This document shows positions 22,701-34,700 of a stretch of 64,000 bases of DNA, in pieces. The translations under genes and the position numbers were made by a program. The stretch spans positions 187,486 through 251,485 of the forward strand of contig JAAGOF010000249.1 in assembly GCA_010645155.1 (NCBI GenBank). Direction: 5' to 3'. The notes under the pieces are model-generated. The model did not search any database. It had not been told where the DNA came from and saw only the letters and a list, made by a program, of their open reading frames with translations. Source of the DNA: Tigriopus japonicus (lineage: Eukaryota; Arthropoda; Copepoda; Harpacticoida; Harpacticidae). The first letter of the stretch is position 1. Each line of letters starts with the position of its first letter.

Positions 22701-25700
22701 GATACTGTTGGATCTGGGATCGACAAAGACTCTATGGAGAAATTGTTGCTCCTTCAAAAGGTCTTAAAAGCCAATGGAGCCTCAGAGCAAGAAATTGCCG
22801 ATATATTAGCTCAAGCAACAACCTCCGGTGGCCTTTCAAACAAAGGAATCGAGAATATCATTAACAAAGCCAAAGCAAATTCTAAATTGTCTGCTTCTGA
22901 TAAAGAAGCATTGGACCAATTGGAAAAGAGCTTGAAAGATGGCTCCATGGAAAACAAGGGTCTCTCTTCTAATGTGATTGACCAACTAATGACTCTTCAA
23001 AAGACTTTGGAAGCCACGGGAGCCACTCCAGACGAGATAGTAGCCACACTTATGAAGGCCACTGGAGAAGGCTTAGGACAAAATGAGATTGACACTCTCA
23101 TGGACAAGGCCAAGAAGAGCAAGAATATGTCAAAAGAGGATAAGAAGAAGCTCAAAGAACTTGAGAAGAACCTCAAGAAGGGCAATTTGAAAGTCGGTGG
23201 TGCCACAGAGGCCAAAATGGAAAATCTTCTCCAACTCAAAGAGGCATTGAAAGCCTCTGGAGCGAGTGAAAAAGAAATCCAGGAGGTCCTTGCTAAAGTC
23301 ATAAAAGGTTCAACCGATCTCAAGCCGAAAGAAATTGCTGACGTTATGGACAAGCTGGAAAATCAGGCCAATGAAAGCATTAATAAAATGCGACAAAAAC
23401 AAAAAGACTTGGAAAAAGACTTGATCCAAGGCAATCTCATCAATCCAGGCTTGACGAAAGATGTGATTGACCAAATGCTTCTTCTCAAAAAAGCACTAAA
23501 AGCCACCGGGGTTTCAGAAGAAGAAATAACCAACATTTTAGCCAAAGCTACAACAGACGGTTTAACAAAAGAAGAAATCAACGCTCTCCTCAACAAGGCT
23601 ATGAAAAGTGACAAATTGTCCGATGAAGACAAGAAGAAGCTCAAAGGTCTCAAAAAGAGCCTTGAAACCAACTCGTTGAAAGTTGGTGGTGGCGTTAGTA
23701 AAGACACAATTGAAAAGCTACTACTCATTGAACACGCTTTGGAAGAGTCTGGTGCCAATGATGAGGAGATTGCCCTAATTCTGGCCAAAGCAACAAGCTC
23801 GGGTCTTGACAATGACGAGATAGGTAGAATTATGACCGCCTCAAGTGCGTCCGTTGATGGTAAAGAGCAAGAAATGAAAGACAAAATGAAAGCGTTGAAG
23901 GAAAAATTGGATTCGGGAGATTTAAACATTCCTGGAATGACACCGGACATTCTTGAGCAACTCATTTTCCTCAAAAAGATTATGGAGGCCAATGGCATCT
24001 CTGACGACGAGGTCGCAAAGCTCATGGCGAAGGCAGTCTCCGAAGGCCTAAGTAAAGATGAAATTGCTCAAATCATGGACTCAGCAGCCAAAAACGGAAA
24101 CCTCGACAAAGACCAAAAGGCTAAGTTAAAGGACTTGAAACAGGCCCTGGAAAAGGGCAATCTGAAAATCAAAGGGGGAGTCAAGAAAGAACTCATGGAA
24201 GATTTGATTCTCCTTCAAAACGGCTTGGAACAAAGTGGAATGGATGCCAAAGAAGTGAAGAATATCTTAAAAAGTGCCACTGGAGCTGCAGGTGGCATAA
24301 GTAAGAAAGAAATTCAAGAGATCATGAATAAGGCAAAGAAGGTCGCCGAACAGAAGTTCAAAGAGGAAGAAAAAACAATTGAGCAATTGGAAAAGGATCT
24401 CATTAAGGGGAATTTGTCGGTCCCTGGTATGACCAAGGAGAACCTCGAAGATATGGTTACTCTGCAAAACGTATTGAAAGCGTCTGGCGCATCTGATGAA
24501 GAGATTAAACGCATTATCAAGAGCGCAATGACCGGAAAACTAAACCAAAATGAGATCGATGACATCATATCAAAGGCCATGGACAGTGGCATGCTTTTAC
24601 CGGAGGATAAGAAAAAGATTCAAAGCTTGAAGACCAAACTAAAAGACGGCAAATTAAAAGTAGACGGAATCAGTGAGAACACTATCGAGCAACTCATTCT
24701 AATGCAAGACACTCTGGCTGAAAGTGGATCGACAACTGAAGACATTGTCGACCTCCTGGCAAAGGCCACTGGCAAAGATGGTTTAACCAAGGACGATATT
24801 GCTAAGGTGATTAACCTTTCCAAGGATAACTTAAATAAGAAAATGGCAGAAAGCAACAAGCAATTGAGAAATCTTGAGCAAGATCTGGAATCCAATAAAC
24901 TTGCTAATCCAGAAATGACACCTCAAGTCTTGGATCAGATTTTGTTGCTAGAAAAGGCTTTGGAAGCTTCCGGAGCCAGCCAAGAAGAAATAGCGGACAT
25001 CTTGGCCAAGGTCACGTCGGGAAAGATGAACAAAAACGACATTGAAGACATCGTGTCCAGAGCAATGGAATCGGACAAACTAACAAGAGACGAAAAGACC
25101 GCCTTGCAAAAGCTCAAAACCAATGTACTTCAAGGTGACTTGAACTGTCAAGGCGTTTCTGAAGACACTATGGACAAGATAATGCTATTGCAAAAAGTTT
25201 TGGAAGCCTCAGGTGTGAAAGAGGACGAAGTCAAGAAGCTTATTTCCAAGGCAATTTCGGAAGGTTTGAATCAGAGCGAAATTGACGGCATCATCCAAAA
25301 CGCTATGAACAGTGATAAACTGACGGCCGAAGAAAAGAAAAAGCTCAAAGAGCTGAAAATGAACTTGGAACAAGACGCCTTGAAAGGCATTAATCTCACT
25401 AGCAAAGGAGTACAAGAGGTGTTAGATCTTAGGAAGCTTTTGAAAAATACCGGGATTTCTGATGCTGAGTTAAAGAAAGTACTAACCAAGGCCACAAAAG
25501 GTGAGCTCACCGAAACCGACAAAGCAGATATACTGTTCAATGCCATGGCACCAAGTTTGTCAGAAGAAGAGAAAGAAAAACTGCGAAATCTGGAAGTTTG
25601 TCTAAAAGAGGGCAACTTAAAATTGGGAGGAATCAACAAAAGCAAAGCCGACAAACTCCTCTCATTGAAGAAAGCTTTAGAACAAGCTGGATCCACACCC

Positions 25701-28700
25701 GAAGAAATCTCCGACATACTTGCCAAAGCAATGAATGGTGATCTCAACAATCAAGATATTTCAAGTATTATGGGTAAAGTTTTAGCCAATCCAAATCTGA
25801 GTCAGGCAGAGAAGGACAAGCTGAAAAAGCTTCAAGCTGACTTGGAAAAAGGCAACCTTCGTACCTCTGGAGTCAGCCGGGATTTGGTGGATCAGCTATT
25901 GTTAGTAGAAAAGGCCATGAAGGCTACGGGAAGTTCGGAGGAAGAAATTGCCAAGATGATAGAGAAAATTACCAGAGACGGCTTGTCCCAAAATGAAATT
26001 AACAAGCTCATCAACAACGGCTTGAAGAGTGACAAATTGACCAAGCAGGATAAGGAAAAGCTTAAAGCACTCAAGGGCGACCTTGAAGGAGGCAATCTCA
26101 CTATTCCTGGCCATGTGAAAGAAGAAGGTATAAACAAGGAGAAGGCCAAGCAATTATTGCTCCTCAAAGATATCCTTGAACAATCTGGCGCGACCCCAGA
26201 GGAGGTGGCCACAGTTCTTAACAAGGCTTTGAAGGGAGGATTGAGTAAAACCGAGATTTCCGAACTAATGAGCAAGGCCAAAGCGAATACCAACCTTACA
26301 CCAGCTCAGAAAAAGGAAATTGAAAAACTTCAATCCGATTTGGAAAGTGGAAAGTTGAAAACTCATGGAGTTACTTCTGATATTATCGACAAACTCTTGT
26401 TGGTTCAAAAAGTTCTCAGGGTGACTGGAGGGTCGGATGACGACATTGCAAAAGCCTTTGAAAAAATCACCACAGCATCGTTTTCCAAGGAGGAAGCGGA
26501 CAAAATGATCGCCAAGGCCATGACATGCGGAAAACTCTCCAAAGAAGACAAAGCGAAACTACAAAATCTCAAGACCGACATAGAAAAGGGCAAGCTGAAA
26601 GTGACCCCCGCCAATGATCAGGGTGGAATTCAGAAGGACACGGCGGAAAAGCTACTTCTTCTGAAGACTGTTTTGACTAAATCCGGTGTGGATGAAAAGG
26701 AGATTACCAAAATCCTTTCACAAGCAATGGGAGACGGATTAAGTAACAAGGAAATAGCCCAAATCATGGACAAAGCTCTGGCAGACTCAAAACTTACTGA
26801 AGAGGAAAAAGAAAAATTGGTGAGCCTAAAGCAAGCTTTGGAAAAAGGAACAATGCAAACCAAGGGCGTTGCCCCGGAAATGGTGGACAAGCTCTTGTTG
26901 TTGGAAAAGGCGCTAAAAGCCACCGGGTGTTCAGACGAAGAAATTGCCCAAACCATTGCCAAAATTACAAAAGATGGGCTCTCGTCAAAAGAAACGGAAG
27001 AGCTCATATCAAAGAGCTTGAATAACGAAGTCCTTACCAAAGAGGAAAAGAAAAAGCTCATGAATCTGAAAGATGACTTGATCAAGGGCAATCTGAAGGT
27101 GGAAGGGGCTCGACCGGAAGATGGGATTCAAAAGGATAAGGCCGAGAAACTTTTGTTCCTTCAAGACATTTTGGCAAAAACAGGAGCAAGCGATGAAAAG
27201 ATCTCTGAAATCCTGGCTAAGGTTGTGGGGGATGGATTGAGTGAGCGGGAAATAAATGAAATCATTTCCAAGGCCATGGCCGATTCAAACCTCTCAGCTG
27301 ATGACAAGGCAAAGCTTCAGGTCTTGGAAAGGGACCTTCAAAGATCCAATCTGAAAACTGAAGGTGTCACTCCCACCACTCTTGATCAACTTCTGCTCCT
27401 TCAAAAGGCCATGAAGGCCACCGGTAGTTCTGACGAAGAAATAGCACAAATGATTGAAAAGGTCACAAAAGACGGCTTATCAAAATCTGAGACCGATAAA
27501 CTCTTATCCAAGGCAATGGCAAGCAACAAGCTCAGCGACAAAGACAAGGAGAAGTTAAACGATCTTAAGCAAGATATTGTAGACGGAAACTTGAAAGTAA
27601 CAAATCAAAAATCTGAAGCAGTGGAACAATTTAGACTATTACAAAAAACTTTGGAGGAAAGTGGTGCCTCTCCTGATGAGATCAAAGAGATACTAGCATT
27701 GGCAAGTTCTGGAAAACCACTGGATGCGCAAACTGTCGACAAGATCATGTCCAAGGCACTAGAGGACAAGAACCTTTCAACAGAGGAGTACAAAGCCATG
27801 AAAAAACTTCAGCAAGATCTCAAGACAGGGAACTTGAAAACCCCAGGGGTGGACAAAGATGTTATGGAAAAGGTGTTACTCCTTCAAAAGGTCCTGGAGG
27901 AGTCGGGTGCATCTCCCGAGGAGATTTCAAATATCATCGCCAAAGCTACAGGGTCTGGTCTCAGCGATGAGGCTGTCAATGACATGATGTCAAAAGTATT
28001 AAACAATGAAAATCTCACCCCAGATGAAAGAGAGAAGCTTATGAATCTCCAAAATGACCTCAAATCGGGCGCTTTGCGACTCAGCGATAATGTCGGAAAC
28101 AACATTGAGGCACTCTTAAACTCAGGCCAACTCGACAAAGACACATTAGCAAAGGCTCTAATGGTTCAGAAGCTTCTAGCCAATGCAGGATTGAATCCAG
28201 ATGATCTCAGTAAAGCGGCCATGATCCAGAAAGCCATGATTGAAGCGGGCGCTTCTCCCGAGGCCATTGCCAAAGCTTTACAAGAATCCCTCGATGCCTC
28301 CGGAATTGATATGGAACAATTCACGAAGCTAATGGAACAAGAGCTTAAAGCCAATAAAGACCCAACCGCTGACGATGTTCTGAACGGTCTGGAATTTCAC
28401 AAGGCTTTAGGGGCTGATAGCGCCGCCCAAGCTGTCCTTAAGAAAATGAAACCTGAGCATTTAAAACTTTTGGAAGAGATTTCAAAAAGCAATCCAGGTA
28501 AGATTACTTTGCTAAGTTTTCAAAAAGAGTCCTTCATACATTACCAGACTAACATTTTATCTCACTAACAGGGGCAATCAAGGACACAGAATCTTTAATC
28601 AATGCCTTAAAAGATGCCTTAGGCGATTCACTTGATGACGTGACATTACAAGCTCTGCAAGTCAGCGCCATGATGGAAAAGGCCGGAGCCTCCAAGGACG

Positions 28701-31700
28701 AAATCGAAGAATTGATGGCCATGATGATGAACAAAAGTGGCGGGATCTCGTCCGAGTTCTTAAACGACATTAAAAAGGCTATGGATTCAGGGGGTAAGAG
28801 CGTTGTTAATACTTAAGTTGCAATAAATAATATCCGCCGTCATTCAAATACAGATACGTGTGCCATTATGGCTGTAGATTTCTTTAGTGTTGAAATGAAT
28901 TATAATGATTGAAATCCTCTGACTATTTCTGAAAAGTGTGTTCAAACATTAGCAATCGTGCTGCTTGATCTGATTTTTGGAGTTTCAGTTACGGTTGAGC
29001 CCTCTTTTGGACGAAGCTTTCGGTTGCAGAAAAAAACCTTTTGGCTCATCGTTATTGTACATGTTAGAGCCGAAATAGGTGAAAAAGTACATCTACCGGA
29101 TGATACATAAGAAACGAAACAAGAAACCATGTCCGTGAATCGGAAATGGTTGATCTCACAAAAAATGTATGAAGCTCAAAAAGATGCGGCAGATAACAAT
29201 TCTTCAGAAACATATGGTTTAATTCCATTTATTGTCGCCTTATTTTTTATTTTGGCCAATTTCGGAAGGGAAAGAAAGAGTCGGAGTCACTAACGCTCCG
29301 TTTTCAGAAATGACCCTTTACGGGAAAATTCGTCGTTGCTTGAAAATTGAACTTAGGTAAAATTGCCTTTTCTAACACCTACAGCCAAGGGTTTGGCCAG
29401 TGATATCCAATGAAAGTGAGGCTCATATATGGTTTCACGAGTTATAGACGATATAATTTGATGTGTTGTGTACTGGGAAGTCCATAATTAACGTCCCCTA
29501 GATTTTAGCAATAAATCAAGAAAAAACAAAACCCAAAAGCGACTTTTTGGTATTAACAACAGGAAAAAAGTGCTTGTTTGAGACTTTGCTTAATTCGTCT
29601 AAGCACTTCAGTCATAATTAGGCTTTGTAATGTACGGACAAAGCGAGAATAATTGTTCAGATAGAGTGTGCGTAATTTGAGAAGGAGAGTCACAACTGGA
29701 TATATTTTACCAAGTCTTGCTGCGAGTTTATCCCAAGATTGTTACTTAACTGATATTTTTCAATATTAGTGTACCATTATTATGCTTTGAGTAATTCTTT
29801 GTTTGGCATGGGACACTAAAAACGGATGATCCTGTATTAGCGGATGTTTGTATATGCTTAAGAATAGTGATTTCGGCTAATCCTACCCAACCCGAAAGCA
29901 GGTACGCACTATAAAAATGGGGCTTGAAAACAAAATCGAAGATTTTCTTGATCCAAAGGCTTCTGAAACTAAAGTTTTCCGCCTTATTAAATTTGCGATT
30001 ACCCAACGCCGAACACATGAGCAATTTGAATTTTCAAAGTGAAATTTTAGTCTGCTGCTTTCGTTTTCGATTTCGATTAAGAACCCTTTTGGTCCTTCAC
30101 TAACTATAAACGTTTAAAACTGTTATATAGTCGCGTCATGCAACCTCAGAGTTCATGTATCGAGCAGTTGAATGGAACAATAAAGACTCATTCACGTTTC
30201 ATCTTCATCGTGGTTACGTCTCCCTTAATTCTGCTTCTCCATTTCTGTTATATAAGTTATATTATCTAACATGGCGCAGTCGGTTTAAACTGTATCAATC
30301 AGTTAAGAACTCGCTCCCTCGTTTTCAATTCCACTTTAACACGCCAACGTGCCCCACGAGTCGGGGAAGACTTGGCATCAGGTTAGGGTGTTCAAGATCA
30401 AGTGTTGGGTGTGGTAGAGTGTTGAAATGTCATCTGCAGCGGAAATCTCGACCTTGCGAAGGTCGATCGGCCAATTAAAACGCCACTTTCAACGTGACAG
30501 AAAGAATTTGGAGACGCAAGAACCAGGGGCATATGCAAGAAGTTGTGGAGATCAACTATCAGCAAAAATGGTCATATACAAATTTGAAGAACGAAATCGA
30601 ATCTGAAATTGCCACTCTTGAGGCTGACCTTACATTGGCTCTTCAATATGCAGGACGTGAACCAAGTCGACCCGGTCCTATTCGGGTATTTAAAACCCAC
30701 GACGCAATGAAGCCGCCAATGTTATCTTCATCTGCTACTCCCCCCGAAATGAGGGATTGGTTAAGGAACTTTAAATCGTACTACATTGCTTCAAATATGG
30801 ATACATTAGGTCTTGCCGAACAACATACCATGTTTTTTGTGCGAATAGAAAGTGATTTGTCCACTGCTGTAAGGAGGGGTATAAAAGATCATTCAACTAT
30901 TTCTGACTGTTATAAAGCTTTGGAAGCGCGCTTCCTGGAATTACGCCCTCTATTCCAAAGGCGCTTGGAATGGTTCCGGGCAAAGAAATTACTTGGGCAA
31001 TCATTCCAGGATTTCGTTGTCCACCTTCAGCGTGTGGGAGATGAGGCTGAGATTGATAAGATGACCAGTGATGATTGGACAATGTTTCAAGCGGTATTCG
31101 GCTCCAGAGAGGAAGATGGCCTTTACTTAGAAATGTTGAAGCTTAAAAGTCCAAAACTATCAGATGTCATTGCCATTGCTACAGCCTATGAATCTGCGTT
31201 TAAAATCAAAGAAGCCACCTCAACAAAGACTGCAAGAACATATCTTGTTTGCGAAGAAGAAGGCAAGGTTGCAACAATTCGTGGCCTTTGTGGAAATTGC
31301 GGCAAATCTGAGCACTCATCGCCCAATGATTGCTTTGCGAGAGGTATGACTTGTCACGGATGTCACAAAGAAGGTCATCTGGTACATATGTGTCGTTCAT
31401 CTTCTAATGAAAGGAAAGGAATAGCCCGGTCAAATTCTCGAGAAAGGAGTGAAAGAGGTCGATCCCCTGTTCGACGCATGAGCTCCCCATCTCATCGGGC
31501 GTCGAAAAGTCCATCGTTAACTCGAATTTCGATAATATCAACAAACCTTGCAACGCCTAGAATGGAGCTCCTTTGCCAATTTGGTAGTTGTAGAATGATA
31601 AAACAAGTTATTCCCGATACAGGAGCAGCACGAACCGTCTTTCCTGTCTCTGCTATACCATCATCCATGAAAATTCAGCCTTCCACAACACGTCTTTCAG

Positions 31701-34700
31701 CGGCAAATGGGACGCTTCTTCGCAATACCGGATGCGTCACTTTCTCCGCTTCCACTAAAGATGGCCCATGTGCGTTGATCAATGCTATTCTGTCGCCAGA
31801 TCTGGATGGTATTCCTCTCATTGGTTGGCAAGATTTGATGGCTCTCAATGTGCTCCCAACCAATTTTCCTTCACCAATCAGCATGGAAATGCCACTTCTT
31901 GTTGGAACCGTGAGTGATGACAAGGAAGGTTTTATTCATGATGATGTCGCTGAGGACGATTGCGTGGGGAAGGATTCCATTGGGCGGAATAGCCTTTACA
32001 ATATCTGTGGTGGCGGGGCTAGCATTGCTGAACGACTTAGCGAGATCACCAATGCTTACAGAGATGTCTTGTGCTCTTCTCTAGGTGAAGTTTCCGGTAC
32101 AATTAAGGGACCAAAGATGAAAATCATAGTCGACAAGTCCAAGAATATCAAGCCTTGCCAAGTGACCACGGCACGCCAAATACAGTTCCACGTTGCTGAC
32201 ATGGCTGATGAACTCGTTGCAGAACTTAAGGAAGCAGGAGTCATAGTCCGTTGTGATATCCCTACAGATTGGACTTCACCTGCTCACTTCGTCATCAAAC
32301 CCGGAGGAAAGAAAGCAAGACTGGTCACTGACTATAGACAACTGAACAAGGCTATCCAGAGGCCCATACACCCTTTTTTCTGCTCCGGACTTAGTCCGAA
32401 AAGTACGCCCGGAGAGTAAGTGGTTTATAAAACTTGATGCGATACATGGATACTTCCAGGTTCCTCTTGACGAGGAATCTTCTCTCTTGACGGCGTTCCT
32501 ACTCCCTAGCGGAAAATGGCGGTACACAGTTGCTCCCATGGGCCTCAATAGCAGCTCTGATGAATTCTGCATCCGCACGGACCGCGCTGTTGCTGGACTT
32601 GGAGACTGGCTCCTAAAGATCGTTGACGACCTTTGTATCCAAGCCCCTACAGTGGATATCGCGCTGGAACGATTGATTGTCGTTTTGGATCGGTGCCGCG
32701 ATGCTGGAATAAAGCTATCATTAGAAAAGATGGAACTGGGTCAGGAAATCAAATTCGCTGGTTTCATTTTGAATTGTGGCGGCGTGAGCCCTGATCCCGC
32801 CAAGCTGACCTCCATTAGAGATTTTCCAACACCTACCAATATCACTGAACTTCGTTCGTTCCTTGGTTTAGCCAATCAGCTTGGATCTTTTCTCCCTGAT
32901 CTTGCCCATGCCACAGTACGGATTCGGGAACTCCTCAAGAAGTCAAATGCATTCTTGTGGCTCCCCGTTCATGAGGAGGAATTTCGTCAAGTTCGAAAGC
33001 TTCTATGCTCTTCCAAGCTAGTCAAAGCCTTTGATCCGCGCCTGCTCACAGAGTTACTGACAGATGCCTCACGCCTTCATGGATTAGGATATGCCCTTGT
33101 CCAACGTGGGGAAAATGGACGTCCCAGATTAATCCAATGTGGATCTTGCTCGCTATCCCCTGCCATGCGCAATTATGCCACAATTGAACTAGAGGCTACT
33201 GCTATGATGTGGGCAACTCTTAAATGCGATTACTATCTCCGAGGCATTTCGCATTTCTGTATAGTGACAGATCACAAACCTTTGGTTGGAATATTTGGAA
33301 AGCAACTTGGAAATATGAATAATGATCGACTTCAACGGATACGTGAGCGCCTCGTTATTTATTCATTTGACGTGATTTGGTCGGCTGGAAAAGAACACCT
33401 TATCGCCGACGCTCTTAGTAGAGCTCCGTTCTTCCCTCCTGATCCTTCACTGGAGATGCCCATTCAGACAATTGACGCTGAAGATCCGGCCCTATCAGTC
33501 ATTCTTGACAATCTGGATGAGGAATATAGGCAATTACAAACATGCGTGCTTGGGGGTGAACTTGATTTGCCCCTGCTATCCCCTTTTAAGAGTATGTTTG
33601 ACGAAATGGCGGTTGAAAGCGGGTTTATAGTTGCTGGCAATCGTCTCTTCATTCCACGGCCAGCAAGACGTGCCATACTCGACCTATTACATTTGTCCCA
33701 TTCCGGGATCAATAAAACATGTGAACAAGCATCTCAGTTGTTCTTCTGGCCGGGAATGCATAATGACGTTCGACTACGTGTGGCTTCGTGCAAAAAATGC
33801 GTGTCGGTTCTCCCTTCACAAGGAAATGAAACCATCAAGTCAGCCGCGCACACCGCAGAGGCTCCTATGCAACGAATTGCGATTGATCTTTTTCACTTGG
33901 AAGATGCTACATTTTTGCTTATGGTTGACCGTTTCAGCGGCTTCCCCTTCGTTGCTCGCCTCTCCTCCACAACAACAACGGCCATTTGTGATGTTCTTCT
34001 CAGTTGGTTCTGTGAAGTTGGTTTGCCCGCTCACATCAAATCGGACAACGGACCATAATTTAGAAAGCCTTTTGCAGACTTCTGTAAGGAATTTGGAATA
34101 CGCCATGAGACATCATCGCCATATCATCCACGCAGCAATGGTTTGGCGGAGTCGGCTGTCAAGGCAATGAAAGGTCTCTTGCGAAAAGTTGGCGGTTCAA
34201 TATCGAGCAGAGCATTCCGTGAGGCACTCTTAGCATGGCGCGTGACACCTCGCACGGATAGATTCAGCCCGGCATTCGGTTTTTACGGACGACACTTACG
34301 AACACGCGTCCCTGATATTCGCAAGCCGGTTAGCAATCCTGGAGGTGAATTTCATCGCGCACGTTTAGTTGCCGCTCAGGTAGCAATGGGTAGCGCCGGT
34401 GGTAAAGACCTTAAGCCACTGTTTCAGGGAGATCTGGTGCATTATCAGCACCCAGTTGATGGCAATTGGTGTATTGGTGGAACCGTTTTGAACGTTTGTG
34501 AATCTGGGCGCTCATATTCAATTGATACTCCTTCTGGTGTTTTTCGTCGAAATCGTTGCTTCTTGCGTTTGGCAAATGACTCATATCCAGATAAGCAAGA
34601 AGAAGGAATGCCTAATGCTCCTTCAACACCTCTCCGAATCCCACCACGCCGAAGTGATCGGAAAAGAGTGAAACATGTTGCATTTCAAGCTTGAAGTCCT

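Noticed and set aside
23363..24025. Long minus-strand open frames inside the giant exon (also at 22034-22426, 25271-25750, 25892-26293, 26630-27091)
   Set aside because: Antisense shadows of the repeat coding sequence; Ser-rich translations reflect the sense codon use, and they recur in each repeat.
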